The notes: generated by a model not told the origin, from the letters alone. Counted from the first letter of the stretch, positions 34,084 to 43,122 are shown. The stretch: 64,000 nucleotides of DNA from Nocardioides pinisoli (GCF_024199985.1 NZ_JANARS010000001.1:770198-834197); one strand, 5' to 3'. A program made the numbers and translations.

Positions 34084-35385
34084 TCAGCTAGCGCTGTTGA
34101 TCATGCCGGCGCCGACGGTGACACCGGTGGCCTCGTCGATGAGGATGAACGAGCCCGTGGTGCGGTTCTTGGAGTACGGGTCGCACAGCAGCGGCACGGT
34201 GGTGCGGAGCTGGACGCGGCCGATCTCGTTGAGCGCGAGCTCGCCGGCCTCCTGGTCGCGGTGCAGCGAGTTGACGTCGAGGCGGTACTGGATGTCCTTG
34301 ACCATTGCGCGGCCCATGCGGGTGGTGTGCTTGATGGCGAGCTTCTGCCGCGGCTTGAGGGGCTCGGTGGTCATCCAGCAGATCATCGCGTCGATGTCCT
34401 GGCTGGGCTTGGGCGCGTTCTTGGGCCGGGCGATCATGTCGCCGCGGGAGACGTCGACGTCGTCCTCGAGGTGGATCGTCACCGACATGGGCGGGAAGGC
34501 CTCGGCGATCTCGGTGTCGAAGAGCTCGACCTTGGAGATAGTCGACGTCATGCCGCTGGGCAGCACGACGACCTCGTCGCCCTTCTTCAGCACGCCGCCG
34601 GCCACCTGACCGGCGTAGCCACGGAAGTCGTGGTACTGGTCCGACTTCGGTCGGATGACGTACTGCACCGGGAAGCGGGTGTCCACGAGGTCGCGGTCGG
34701 AGGCGACGTGGACGTGCTCGAGGTGGTGCATCAGCGTGGGCCCGGAGTACCACGGGGTGTTCTCGGAGCGGTTGACGACGTTGTCGCCCTGGAGCGCCGA
34801 GATCGGGATGACCTCGAGGTCGGGGATGTTGAGCTTGGTCGCGAACGTCGTGAACTCGCGGTGGATCTTCTCGTAGACCTCCTGCGACCAGTCGACGAGG
34901 TCCATCTTGTTGATCGCCAGCACGAGGTGCGGCACACGCAGCAGCGACAGCAGCACCGCGTGGCGGCGCGACTGCTCGGTGAGGCCCTGGCGGGCGTCGA
35001 CGAGGACCAGGCCCAGGTCGGCGGTCGAGGCGCCGGTGACCATGTTGCGGGTGTACTGGATGTGGCCCGGGGTGTCGGCGATGATGAACTTGCGGGTGGG
35101 CGTCGCGAAGTAGCGGTAGGCCACGTCGATGGTGATGCCCTGCTCCCGCTCGGAGCGCAGGCCGTCGGTCAGCAGCGCCAGGTCGGTGTAGTCGTAGCCC
35201 TTGGACTGGCTGGTCGACTCCACCGCCTCGAGCTGGTCCTCGAAGATCGACTTGGAGTCGAGGAGCAGGCGCCCGATCAGGGTGGACTTGCCGTCGTCGA
35301 CCGAGCCGGCGGTCGCGAAGCGGAGCAGGTCCATCTCGCCCTGGGCGGTCGTGTGGGCGTCGGTGGTCTGGGGGGTGCTGGCCAT
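34084..35385 (-). CDS. cysN: Sulfate adenylyltransferase subunit 1 (GTPase)
   Basis: With CysD it makes adenylyl sulfate from sulfate and ATP, coupled to GTP hydrolysis. The 433-residue product starts at ATG 35385 (MASTPQTTDAHTTAQGEMD). G motifs are clear: G1 SVDDGKSTLIGRLL, G3 DTPGHIQYTRNM, G4 NKMDLVDWSQEV. No APS kinase domain is fused at the C-terminus, unlike CysNC proteins; the APS-kinase fusion is elsewhere (45651-46841). It overlaps the cysD stop by one base. The longer frame to 35529 is rejected because it runs deep into cysD. Confidence 0.95.
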   Translation of the reverse strand: MASTPQTTDAHTTAQGEMDLLRFATAGSVDDGKSTLIGRLLLDSKSIFEDQLEAVESTSQSKGYDYTDLALLTDGLRSEREQGITIDVAYRYFATPTRKFIIADTPGHIQYTRNMVTGASTADLGLVLVDARQGLTEQSRRHAVLLSLLRVPHLVLAINKMDLVDWSQEVYEKIHREFTTFATKLNIPDLEVIPISALQGDNVVNRSENTPWYSGPTLMHHLEHVHVASDRDLVDTRFPVQYVIRPKSDQYHDFRGYAGQVAGGVLKKGDEVVVLPSGMTSTISKVELFDTEIAEAFPPMSVTIHLEDDVDVSRGDMIARPKNAPKPSQDIDAMICWMTTEPLKPRQKLAIKHTTRMGRAMVKDIQYRLDVNSLHRDQEAGELALNEIGRVQLRTTVPLLCDPYSKNRTTGSFILIDEATGVTVGAGMINSAS

Positions 35386-36299
35386 CAGAAGTAGCCTTCC
35401 TTCTTGCGGTCTTCCATGGCTGCCTCGGAGAAGCGGTCGTCGCCTCGCGTGGCGCCTCGCTCCGTCACTCGCGCGATGGCGATCTCGTCGATGATGGCTG
35501 CGGTGTCGGTGGCCACCGACTCGACGCAACCGGTCTGGGTGCGGTCACCCACGGTGCGGAAGCGCACCATCTTCTTCTCGACCGTCTCCCCGCCCTTGGG
35601 CTGGATCTCGGGGCCGATGGAGAGCAGCATGCCGTCGCGCTCGACGACCTCACGCTCGTGGGCGAAGTAGATCGAGGGGATCTCGATCTGCTCGCGGTGG
35701 ATGTAGTGCCAGATGTCGAGCTCGGTCCAGTTGGAGAGCGGGAAGATGCGCATGTGCTCACCGGCGTGGATGCGGCCGTTGTAGAGGCTCCACAGCTCGG
35801 GACGCTGCATCTTGGGGTCCCACTGGCCGAAGTCGTCGCGGTGGGAGTAGACGCGCTCCTTGGCGCGGGCCTTCTCCTCGTCGCGGCGACCGCCACCGAA
35901 GGCGGCGGTGAAGCCGTTCTCCTCGATGGCGTTGAGCAGGGCGCCGATCTGCTGGCGGTTGCGGCTGGTCTTCCCGTCGTCGACGACGTGGCCGGCCTTG
36001 ATCGCGTCCTCGACGGAGGCGACGACCAGGCGGGCGCCGAGGCGCTCGACCCACGAGTCGCGCGTGGACAGCACCTCGTCGAAGTCGAGGCCGGTGTCGA
36101 CCTGCAGCAGCGGGAAGGGGAGCTTGGCCGGGAAGAACGCCTTCTCCGCCAGGCGGAGCATGACGATGGAGTCCTTGCCACCGGAGAACATCAGGACCGG
36201 CTTCTCGAACTCGGCGGCGACCTCACGGAAGATGTGGATCGACTCGGCCTCGAGCTGGTCCAGCTGGCTCAGCTGGTAGTCGACGTGGGTGTTGGTCAT
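35385..36299 (-). CDS. cysD: Sulfate adenylyltransferase subunit 2
   Basis: This 304-residue subunit holds the ATP pyrophosphatase fold that adenylates sulfate: the PP-loop is VLMFSGGKDSIVMLRLAEK near residues 35-53, and FGGGRRDEEKARAKERVYS and the C-terminal RFRTVGDRTQTGCVES are diagnostic. ATG 36299 is the start. It is first of the cysDN pair (TGATG junction). A TACGAT box lies about 35-40 nt upstream on the - strand and may be the -10. The product feeds reduced sulfur and sulfation pathways. Confidence 0.95.
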   Translation of the reverse strand: MTNTHVDYQLSQLDQLEAESIHIFREVAAEFEKPVLMFSGGKDSIVMLRLAEKAFFPAKLPFPLLQVDTGLDFDEVLSTRDSWVERLGARLVVASVEDAIKAGHVVDDGKTSRNRQQIGALLNAIEENGFTAAFGGGRRDEEKARAKERVYSHRDDFGQWDPKMQRPELWSLYNGRIHAGEHMRIFPLSNWTELDIWHYIHREQIEIPSIYFAHEREVVERDGMLLSIGPEIQPKGGETVEKKMVRFRTVGDRTQTGCVESVATDTAAIIDEIAIARVTERGATRGDDRFSEAAMEDRKKEGYF

Positions 36300-36452
36300 G
36301 GCGTTTGCGACGGCCTCTCTCGGGGACAGCAGCCATCATCGTAGCGACGGGTCGCCCTACCGACGATTCGGACTGCCGGCTGTGGCGTGTTTGCACACCT
36401 AGGTGGCCCGCCGCCACTACTCCCGTCGGCCCGGGGCGTACCGCGCTTCCCC

Positions 36453-36983
36453 TTAATCAGGTAGGTCGCGAATACGTCTCGCGGGAACTCCGGCATAAAG
36501 CCCGTTCGCCTGGCAGTCCGCCGTGACAACCGATCCAGCTGCGACGACGCACCCTGGACCAATGGTAACGCCCGGGAGCACGGTCACCGCCGCGCCAATC
36601 CAGGCGCCGTTCATCACTCGGACGGGCTTGGCGGTCCCTTCGCCTGCGCGGGCGTCAGGGGGACCGATGTCGTGCCCCGCCGTAATGAAGCGAGTCTGAT
36701 AACCGACGCTAACGCCGTCTTCGATCGTCACCCCGTTGGCGTCGAAGAAGCACCCGCGATTGATGAAGGCGCCGTCGCCTATCGACACCCGGCGAGTTGT
36801 GAACTGCACACCGGACCAGATGTTCGCGCGTCCAACTTCGATCCCCGCGAGTCGGAGTACGAAGATGCGTAGTACCCGGGGGACGAGAATCGAGCCTCCG
36901 ACAACGTTTGCTAGGAACTCAAAGCATGCGTGGCCAAGATCCACTCGGAGACTGCGAAGCACTTGTGCTAACACGAGGAGCAC
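36453..36983 (-). CDS. Hexapeptide-repeat acyltransferase
   Basis: The 176-residue product shows the left-handed beta-helix hexapeptide pattern (VSIGDGAFINRGCFFDANG, VTIEDGVSVGYQTRFITAGH, GAWIGAAVTVLPGVTIGPGC) ending VYAGVPARR-like (YAGVPARRIRD), as in serine or sugar O-acetyltransferases. His in TAGHDIG is the likely catalytic residue. An N-terminal hydrophobic stretch is present. The start is GTG 36983, with weak ribosome-site support. It may decorate the exopolysaccharide with acetyl groups; the acceptor is not known. Confidence 0.85.
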   Translation of the reverse strand: MLLVLAQVLRSLRVDLGHACFEFLANVVGGSILVPRVLRIFVLRLAGIEVGRANIWSGVQFTTRRVSIGDGAFINRGCFFDANGVTIEDGVSVGYQTRFITAGHDIGPPDARAGEGTAKPVRVMNGAWIGAAVTVLPGVTIGPGCVVAAGSVVTADCQANGLYAGVPARRIRDLPD

Positions 36984-37318
36984 TATGACACGTCGCTGGA
37001 TCGGGTGAGGATCTGTTGGTCAGCGCCGAGCAGGCGCGCCGCTGGGGGACCTGGGCGAGAGCCCGCCGGCCGCTCAGGCAAGCAGGCGACCGGACCGTCG
37101 TGCTTGTCAGAAGACGTCAGCGCGTACGGACGGCATGCAGACTTCCGTCGTTCAGGGGCGATGAGCCGGCAAATGAGGCTGGCAGGCACAACGCACGTGG
37201 GGCCTGCCGACGGTTTCGCAACGGCGGGGGGCGTCCGCACCGCACTTCCGATGACAGGGCTGTCATATCTGCTGCCTGCAGAAGGATTAACGGCGTCGGA
37301 CCGGGGTAACAGGTCTAC
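36984..37318. other. 335-bp intergenic region with one perfect inverted repeat
   Basis: No convincing gene: frames here have mixed third positions. ATGACAG-GG-CTGTCAT at 37251-37266 is a 7-bp-arm inverted repeat, 53 bp before the start of the small membrane protein, and is a candidate operator. TAACAG lies 6 nt before ATG 37319, a poor match to the leaderless pattern. Confidence 0.4.
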
Positions 37319-37582
37319 ATGCTCCTCTCGGTCGCCCTGGTCATCGCGGCATGGATCACGCTGTCGCTCCCCGTCGCCCTGGTCGTCGGCCGCATGTTCG
37401 CTGCCGCTCACGCCCACCCGGCCGGGCGCGGCCAGGCAGCGGCGAGCGAGGCGGACCGGGTGGCCCAGCTCTCCCGCGTCGAGGCGCGCAGGACCGCAGC
37501 CGCCCGGTGGTCCCACGAGGCGCGCGTCCTCTCCGCGTCGCGCAGGCGGGTGGGGTCACGGCCGCAGGTGTCGGTCGGGTGA
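37319..37582 (+). CDS. Small single-span membrane protein
   Basis: An 87-residue product with an N-terminal membrane helix (MLLSVALVIAAWITLSLPVA) and a basic, Ala/Arg-rich cytoplasmic tail. Third codon positions are almost all G or C, supporting translation. It lies 82 bp upstream of the GH16 lipoprotein in the same direction. No family is recognised. Confidence 0.55.
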   Translation: MLLSVALVIAAWITLSLPVALVVGRMFAAAHAHPAGRGQAAASEADRVAQLSRVEARRTAAARWSHEARVLSASRRRVGSRPQVSVG

Positions 37583-37664
37583 CCGGGTGACGCTGCACAC
37601 GTACGGCTGAGTAGGCCCCCGGAGGATTGGTCGCGATCACCGTGCCTTCGTCACAATGGCGCGC

Positions 37665-38813
37665 ATGCGGACCACCCCCAGGCTTCTCTCCGCCGCCCTC
37701 GCAGGCGCGCTGCTCCTGACCGGTTGCAGCTCCTCCGACGACGGCGAGCCCACCCCGCCGTCGTACGAGAAGAGCGACAGCGTCGAGGCGCAGGTGCTGC
37801 CGCAGCTGGCGGCCAACGGCGAGGACGTCGAGTCCGCTGCCGACGCCGCCTGGGTCGTGGACGCCACGATCGCCGGCGTCGACAAGGGCACCGCGGTCAC
37901 GCTGGTCGCCAAGGAGGACGACGGCTGGAGCGAGGTCGACGAGCAGGAGACCGACGGCAAGGGCCACGTCTCGCTCACCAGCCGGGCGTCCGGCGACCTC
38001 CACGTGGTGGTCGGCGACGGCGACGACGCCATCGGGGCGAAGGTCTCGACCGAGGACGCGCCCGAGGCGACCTTCACCGACGACTTCGACGAGGACACCG
38101 TCGACGGCAAGGGCGCCACGTGGGTGACGCGGGACCAGGGCTACGTCGGCGTCCGCACCTGCTCGCGGGCCAGCGCCGACGCCGCCGAGCTCGCCGACGG
38201 CGTGCTGCGCCTCAGCGTGATGGAGGACCCCGACCGCAAGGGCGACGAGTGCCAGCTGCCCGGCAAGCGCAAGAGGTTCGCCTACCGTCTCAACGGCCAC
38301 GTCGGCACCGAGGCCACCTATGCCTTCACCTACGGCTTCGCCGCCGCGCGCATCAGGACGCAGGCGGCCCGTGGCCAGCACGCCGCCTTCTGGATGCAGG
38401 CCGTCGGCGGGCAGGGGACCGGCGGCCCGAAGAAGGGCGGCGCCGAGATCGACATCATCGAGTACTTCGGCGACGACCACCCCGAGGGCGGGCTGACCAG
38501 CTTCACCTACTTCCTCGACAAGGCCGGCAGGAAGCAGACCGTCGGCGGCTGGCTGCCCAACGCCGACGAGCTGGGCGACGACTGGGCCGAGAAGTATCAC
38601 GTGTTCTCCGTGGAGTGGACGCCGAAGGAGTACGTCTTCCGCATCGACGGCAAGGTCACCCAGCGGCTCAAGGGGGAGACCTCCGGGCGCCCGGAGTTCC
38701 TCATCCTCAGCCTGCTGTCCTCGGACTACGAGCTGCCGCGCTTCAACGGCGAGCTGCCCGAGACCATGGAGGTCGACTGGGCGCGGGTGTGGGAGACCGG
38801 GCCGAAGGGCTGA
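37665..38813 (+). CDS. Secreted GH16 glucanase-like lipoprotein
   Basis: I choose ATG 37665 over 37656: CACAAT (37652-37657) lies 7 nt before it and would overlap the earlier start, and the protein then opens with a clean signal MRTTPRLLSAALAGALLLTG and lipobox Cys. The 382-residue product has a Ser/Asp-rich linker, a beta domain (about 50-125) and a GH16 domain with the catalytic motif EIDIIEYFG and FHVFSVEWTP-like HVFSVEWTPKEYVF. GH16 enzymes cut beta-glucans or galactans, so it may trim the organism's own or environmental polysaccharide. It is held on the outer face of the membrane. Confidence 0.88.
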   Translation: MRTTPRLLSAALAGALLLTGCSSSDDGEPTPPSYEKSDSVEAQVLPQLAANGEDVESAADAAWVVDATIAGVDKGTAVTLVAKEDDGWSEVDEQETDGKGHVSLTSRASGDLHVVVGDGDDAIGAKVSTEDAPEATFTDDFDEDTVDGKGATWVTRDQGYVGVRTCSRASADAAELADGVLRLSVMEDPDRKGDECQLPGKRKRFAYRLNGHVGTEATYAFTYGFAAARIRTQAARGQHAAFWMQAVGGQGTGGPKKGGAEIDIIEYFGDDHPEGGLTSFTYFLDKAGRKQTVGGWLPNADELGDDWAEKYHVFSVEWTPKEYVFRIDGKVTQRLKGETSGRPEFLILSLLSSDYELPRFNGELPETMEVDWARVWETGPKG

Positions 38814-38923
38814 GCGCCTGAGTCGTGGACGAGTCGTGGTCCTGTTGTTGCCCGGGTGAGGGCAGCGGGGTCCGAGACTCGTCGCACGAGGCCGAGGGGG
38901 ATCGGCATGGTGCGGCGGGGGCG

Positions 38924-39019
38924 ATGCAGATGACGCAGCGAGTGACAGTGGTGTTCTGGACCGTGGCGGCGGTCGCGTGGGTTGTGGCCGGGTGGCTGGC
39001 GACGCGGCTGCCTTACTGA
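38924..39019 (+). CDS. Possible very small membrane peptide
   Basis: Thirty-one codons from ATG 38924 encode one hydrophobic helix (VTVVFWTVAAVAWVVAGWLA) flanked by charged ends (MQMTQR; RLPY). GCGGGGG lies a few bases upstream. It could equally be the tail of a longer frame from 38825. No homology is recognised; called on hydrophobicity and spacing only. Confidence 0.3.
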   Translation: MQMTQRVTVVFWTVAAVAWVVAGWLATRLPY

Positions 39020-39022
39020 GGG

Positions 39023-39126
39023 GGTCTCGATACGCCCGCTCGTTCCTCGCGGGCTACTCGACCAGCGAGGCGAGGGGCGGGCTACTCGACCAGCGAGGCG
39101 AGGGGCGGGCTACTCGACCATCGAGG
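39023..39126. repeat. Hairpin plus 28-bp tandem repeat at convergent gene ends
   Basis: GCCCGC (39034-39039) and GCGGGC (39049-39054) form a hairpin inside a TCGATAC...CTACTCGA frame. GGGCTACTCGACCAGCGAGG then begins at 39051, 39079 and 39107, an exact 28-bp period; the third copy reads CCATCGAGG and forms the last codons of dtd. The unit looks like the dispersed GGGCTACTCGACC-type repeats I remember from Nocardioides genomes. Confidence 0.65.
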
Positions 39127-39553
39127 GCGGGGTGTCGAGGACGAGGGTGATCGGGCCGTCGTTGACGGACTCGACGCGCATGTCGGCCCCGAAGCGGCCG
39201 CGCTCGACGTGGGCGCCGAGGCGCTCGAGCTCGGCGCAGACGGCGTCGTAGAGCGGCTCGCTCACCGGGCCCGGCGCGGCGGCCTGCCAGGTGGGCCGGC
39301 GGCCCTTGCGCGCGTCGCCGTACAGCGTGAACTGGCTGACGACCAGCACGGGCGCGCCGACGTCGCTGGCGCTCCGCTCGTCGCGCAGGAGGCGCAGGTC
39401 CCAGATCTTGCGCGCGGTCCACGCGACCTCGACGGCGCTGTCGTCGTGGGTGACGCCGAGGTAGACCAGCAGCCCCGGCCGGTCGAGCTCGCCGACGACC
39501 TCCCCGTCGACCCGGACGGCGGCGGACAGCACCCGCTGGATGACGGCGCGCAC
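39110..39553 (-). CDS. dtd: D-aminoacyl-tRNA deacylase
   Basis: DTD removes D-amino acids (and Gly from mischarged tRNA-Ala) from tRNA. The 147-residue product, from GTG 39553, has [20 protein letters not shown], the motif [19 protein letters not shown] (SQxTL active site) and the Gly-cisPro segment [13 protein letters not shown]. Length is typical. It is 13 bp downstream of the HPrK-PqqD fusion on the same strand and may be cotranscribed. Its last codons are made of the 28-bp repeat. Confidence 0.93.
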   Translation of the reverse strand: MRAVIQRVLSAAVRVDGEVVGELDRPGLLVYLGVTHDDSAVEVAWTARKIWDLRLLRDERSASDVGAPVLVVSQFTLYGDARKGRRPTWQAAAPGPVSEPLYDAVCAELERLGAHVERGRFGADMRVESVNDGPITLVLDTPPSMVE

Positions 39554-39566
39554 GTCGTGGCCCCGC

Positions 39567-40718
39567 TCAGACGCGGGTGAGGACGCCGACCTCGACGAGG
39601 TCGTCGACGTGGGTCCGCACGAGCGACGTCGCGTCGCCCGACTCGGGCTCGCCGAGCTCGAGGAGGAGCGCCTCCGCGAGCTCGTCGAGGGTCGCCGACC
39701 CGTCGCCGAGAAGGGTCAGGACGCGGGTGGCCAGGTAGGACAGGGCGACGACCGTCTCGCCGAGCATCACGGTGCCCGCGCCGTCGCTGACGTGGAAGTC
39801 GACGAAGTCCGCGCGCCGCACGCTCGGCCCGTCGCCGGCCGTGCCGCGGCCCAGGAGCTCGGTGATGGTCGGCTCGGGCGGCTCCGGCTCGGCCTCGGCG
39901 GAGAGCGGGTGGTTGAGCAGCTGCTGGGTGACCGCGACCAGGTCGTCGGCCTCGCGGTAGTCGACCCGCTGCACGACGCCGACCTCCTCGACGAGCGCGG
40001 CCAGGCGGTGGAGGGGCTTGTCGAGCGAGCGCAGGTAGGACGCGTTGCCCGACAGGTGGGCGACCGCCTCGGCGGTCGTGAGCTCGGTGAGCACGGGCGG
40101 GACGTAGCCCTCGGTGTGACGCTCGAGCAGCAGCACGGCCGCCGGGCGGAGGGTGTCGGGGGCCTCGCGCAGGCCGAGGTCGTCGGGGGACTGCGTGCCC
40201 TGGGCGGGGTCGTCACCGGTGACCAGCGGCTTGGGGTAGGCGAGCAGGTCGAGCGTGGCGGTGAGGGCGACGGTGTCGTCGGTGACGTAGCCGAAGTGGC
40301 GGGCGAGGGTCCGGGCCGCGGTCGAGCGGCCGCTGCCGGCCGGTCCGACCAGCACGACGGCGCGCCCCGTCGCCGGGTCGGCCACCGCGGCGGCCCGCAG
40401 CATGAGGAGGTCGCCCTCGTTGGCCTCGATCGCCTGGAGGGTGACGGCCAGGGCGACCTGGTCGCCGACGACCGCCGCGCTGGGGCCGGCGATCGCTCCG
40501 CGTGCCGCCGCCTGCTCGACCGCGGCAGGGTCGTCGTCGACGAGGACCCGCACGCTCCGGCCCTGCGCGTCGTCGACCCGGCGGGCGTCGCAGCGCGACC
40601 ACGCCCGCAGCAGGTCGGTCGCGACGGCGTCGGCGTGGGCGCCGGAGACCTCGACGTGGACCTCGGTCCCGAGGGCGGTGACGGCGACGACGTGGCGGGG
40701 GCTGGCCGAGAGGGTCAC
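39567..40718 (-). CDS. HPr-kinase-like P-loop domain fused to PqqD-like domain
   Basis: The 383-residue product starts at GTG 40718, 7 nt after TAGACT on the - strand. Residues about 100-270 match the HPrK-like protein at 22468-23220: Walker [28 protein letters not shown], and [20 protein letters not shown]. The last 80 or so residues ([36 protein letters not shown]) are a PqqD-like domain homologous to the N-terminus of the nucleotidyltransferase at 20999-22471. Walker A has Arg-Ser in place of Lys-Thr, so kinase activity may be altered. It is divergent from the BKACE gene. Confidence 0.75.
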   Translation of the reverse strand: MTLSASPRHVVAVTALGTEVHVEVSGAHADAVATDLLRAWSRCDARRVDDAQGRSVRVLVDDDPAAVEQAAARGAIAGPSAAVVGDQVALAVTLQAIEANEGDLLMLRAAAVADPATGRAVVLVGPAGSGRSTAARTLARHFGYVTDDTVALTATLDLLAYPKPLVTGDDPAQGTQSPDDLGLREAPDTLRPAAVLLLERHTEGYVPPVLTELTTAEAVAHLSGNASYLRSLDKPLHRLAALVEEVGVVQRVDYREADDLVAVTQQLLNHPLSAEAEPEPPEPTITELLGRGTAGDGPSVRRADFVDFHVSDGAGTVMLGETVVALSYLATRVLTLLGDGSATLDELAEALLLELGEPESGDATSLVRTHVDDLVEVGVLTRV

Positions 40719-40725
40719 CCGCGGA

Positions 40726-40735
40726 AGTCTAAGGT
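40726..40735. promoter_or_regulatory. Bidirectional -10 pair sharing TA (HPrK-PqqD / BKACE)
   Basis: AGTCTAAGGT carries TAAGGT (40730-40735) rightward, 6 nt before ATG 40742, and TAGACT (complement of 40726-40731) leftward, 7 nt before GTG 40718. The boxes share TA at 40730-40731, the same design as at 5595-5604. Confidence 0.6.
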
Positions 40736-40741
40736 GCGCGC

Positions 40742-41563
40742 ATGGACGAACTGCTCATCACGGTGGCACCGACAGGGGCCGAGACGGCGAAGGCCGACTG
40801 TCCGCAGCTCCCGACCACCTCTGAGGAGGTGGCTCGCACGGCTGCCGAGTGCGAGGCAGCGGGCGCGGCGATGATCCACATCCACGTGCGCGACGCCTCC
40901 CACCAGCCCACGCTCGACCAGGCGCTGCTGCGCGAGTGGGTGGCCGCGGTGCGCGAGTCGTCCTCGCTCGTCGTCCAGCTCTCCACCGGCGGCTCGGTGC
41001 ACGACCCGCTCGACGAGCGGCTCAAGGTGCTCGACGCCGAGCCCGACTCGTGCTCGCTCACCATGGGCACGACCAACTTCGGCGACGACGTCTTCCTCAA
41101 CCCGTGGCCCTTCGTCAAGGACCTCTACCAGCTCGCCCTCGAGCGCGGCGTGGCCCCGGAGTTCGAGCTCTTCGACCTCGGCCAGGTGCACGCGCTCGGC
41201 CGGCTCATCAAGCAGTACGGCACCCCGGCCGGCGGCAAGGTGCACGTCGACTTCGTGATGGGCGTCCCCGGCGGCATGCCCGGCACCGCCCCTGCTCTCG
41301 TCGCCGGCGTCGCCGCGCTCCCGCCGGAGGTCACCTCGTGGTCGGCCACCGGCATCGGCCGCTCGACGCTCGCGGTCGCGATGGCCTCGCTGTCGATGGG
41401 CGGCCACCTGCGCGTCGGCATGGAGGACGTGCTCACCATCAGCCGCGGCGTCCCGGTCGAGTCCAACGCCCAGCTCGTCGAGCGCGCGGTCGAGCTGGGG
41501 CGGATCGCGCAGCGCGAGCCGATGGCCCCCGCGCGGTGCCGCGAGCTGCTCGGTCTCGCCTGA
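40742..41563 (+). CDS. BKACE-family 3-keto acid cleavage enzyme (DUF849)
   Basis: The 273-residue TIM-barrel protein has the Zn-site motif AAMIHIHVRDASHQPT and FELFDLGQVHALGRLI, with the loop VMGVPGGMPGTAPALVAGV. BKACE enzymes cleave beta-keto acids with acetyl-CoA to give acetoacetate and a CoA thioester (for example 3-keto-5-aminohexanoate in lysine fermentation). Substrate varies across the family and no pathway genes are next to it. ATG 40742 is probably leaderless. Confidence 0.88.
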   Translation: MDELLITVAPTGAETAKADCPQLPTTSEEVARTAAECEAAGAAMIHIHVRDASHQPTLDQALLREWVAAVRESSSLVVQLSTGGSVHDPLDERLKVLDAEPDSCSLTMGTTNFGDDVFLNPWPFVKDLYQLALERGVAPEFELFDLGQVHALGRLIKQYGTPAGGKVHVDFVMGVPGGMPGTAPALVAGVAALPPEVTSWSATGIGRSTLAVAMASLSMGGHLRVGMEDVLTISRGVPVESNAQLVERAVELGRIAQREPMAPARCRELLGLA

Positions 41564-41581
41564 GGCTCGGGGGTCGGTAGG

Positions 41582-42970
41582 TCAGCGCCTACGGCGCTTG
41601 CCGCCGCCGCCCTGCGGGGGCTCGTCCAGCGGGGCGTAGCCGTAGCCGTAGCCGTACCCGCTCGCCGACTTCTTCGCCGGCGTCTGGTTGACGACGAGGC
41701 CCAGAGTCGTGGCGCCGACGGAGCCGAGGCGCTCGATGGCCGTCGACAGCTGGTCGCGCGTCGTACGCCCGTGGCTGACCACCACGACCGCACCGTCGGC
41801 GCGGGTCGCGAGCAGGGCGGCGTCGGTGACCGGGAGCAGCGGCGGCGCGTCGAGCACGACGACGTCGTAGCGCGACCGCAGGTCCTCGAGCATGGCCTCC
41901 ATCGCCTGCGACTGCAGCAGCTCCGAGGGGTTGGGCGGGATCTGCCCGCACACCATGACGTCGAGCGTGGTGTCGGCGTAGGGCTGCATCACGTCGTCGG
42001 CGCTGACCTTGCCGATCAGGACGCTGGTGGTGCCGATGGAGCCGTCGAGCTCGAGCCGGTCGGCGATGAGGGGCCGGCGGAGGTCGCACTCGACGAGCGC
42101 GACCTTCTGGCCGGCCTGGGTGAGGGTGACCGCGAGGTTGACCGCGGTGGTGCTCTTGCCCTCGCCCGGCAGCGAGCTGGTCACGACGAGCACCTTCTGG
42201 TCGTGGTCGACGTCGACGTACTGCATGTTGGTGCGCAGCACGCGGAAGGCCTCGGCCCAGGGCGTCGCCGTGAAGAGCACCTCGTGAGGGGCGCGCTTGG
42301 CGTCGTTGTCCTGGAAGATGTTGCCGAGCACGGGGGCGGTGGTGATCTCGGCGATGTCGTCCGCCCCCTTGACGCTGGTGTCGAGGAGCTCGCGGGCGAC
42401 CGCCAGGCCGACGCCGAGGAGCAGACCGAGGACGCCCGCCAGCGCGAGGTTGCGCAGCGGCTGGGGCGACACCGGGGACGCCGGGATCTGGGCGTCGTCG
42501 ATGAGGGTGGCCTTGACGACCGCGGTGGTCTCGCCGCGAGGCGTCTCGAGCTCCTCCACGAGCAGCTGGAGCTGCTCGGCGTAGGCCTGGGCGATGTCGC
42601 GGGCGCGCTCGCGGTCGGGGTCGGTGGCCGCGATCTCGAGCAGCACCGTCTCCGGCACGGCCGAGGCGGTCACCTGTTCGCGCAGGTCCATCGGCTCGGC
42701 GTCACCGAGCTCGGTGGCCACCCGCTCGGCGAGCTGGTTGCTGGTGACCAGGTCGGCGTAGGACGCCACGCGCTGGGTGGCGAAGAGGTTGCCGGTGTAG
42801 GCGGAGTTCTCGTCGGTCTGACTGGTCGAGACGAAGATGCGGGTCGTCGAGGAGTAGAGCGGGGTCACCGTCCACGTCCACACCGCAGCCACGGCCAGGA
42901 CGACCAGGACACTCCCGAGAACCAGCCGCCACCGTCGTCGGACCGTGCGCCAGTAGTCCTGCAGCTCCAC
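41582..42970 (-). CDS. Second Wzc-like BY-kinase / polysaccharide co-polymerase
   Basis: The 462-residue product begins MELQDYWRTVRRRWRLVLGS. It has a Wzz-type N-terminal domain between two membrane helices, Walker A SSLPGEGKSTTAVNLAVTLT, A' VALVECDLRRPLIADRL and B VVVLDAPPLLPV. The tail (SGYGYGYGYAPLDEPP) has four closely spaced tyrosines and an Arg/Lys end. It is a paralogue of 18479-19888, about 22 kb away, and stands alone between BKACE and a DUF559 gene. It may serve a second polymer or act redundantly. Confidence 0.92.
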   Translation of the reverse strand: MELQDYWRTVRRRWRLVLGSVLVVLAVAAVWTWTVTPLYSSTTRIFVSTSQTDENSAYTGNLFATQRVASYADLVTSNQLAERVATELGDAEPMDLREQVTASAVPETVLLEIAATDPDRERARDIAQAYAEQLQLLVEELETPRGETTAVVKATLIDDAQIPASPVSPQPLRNLALAGVLGLLLGVGLAVARELLDTSVKGADDIAEITTAPVLGNIFQDNDAKRAPHEVLFTATPWAEAFRVLRTNMQYVDVDHDQKVLVVTSSLPGEGKSTTAVNLAVTLTQAGQKVALVECDLRRPLIADRLELDGSIGTTSVLIGKVSADDVMQPYADTTLDVMVCGQIPPNPSELLQSQAMEAMLEDLRSRYDVVVLDAPPLLPVTDAALLATRADGAVVVVSHGRTTRDQLSTAIERLGSVGATTLGLVVNQTPAKKSASGYGYGYGYAPLDEPPQGGGGKRRRR

Positions 42971-43051
42971 GCGTCTTCCCTCTGCTTGTCAACGAACGTT
43001 TGACAAGCGTAAGTGACTGATCGCTGACCTACTTCATCCCCGCGGGGGGCT

Positions 43052-43109
43052 GGGGCCGCTCGTCGGGCGCCGCGCCCCGACACGCCGTACGACGCCTCGC
43101 GACACGCCG
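43052..43109. repeat. Left flanking repeat of DUF559 gene 43123-43977
   Basis: GGGGCCGCTCGTCG, then CCCCGACACGCCGTACGACG, then GCGACACGCCG. The same three blocks recur in the same order and orientation at 44026-44084. The repeat ends 14 bp from the gene's stop. Confidence 0.8.
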
Positions 43110-43122
43110 CGCTGCGGCGCGC

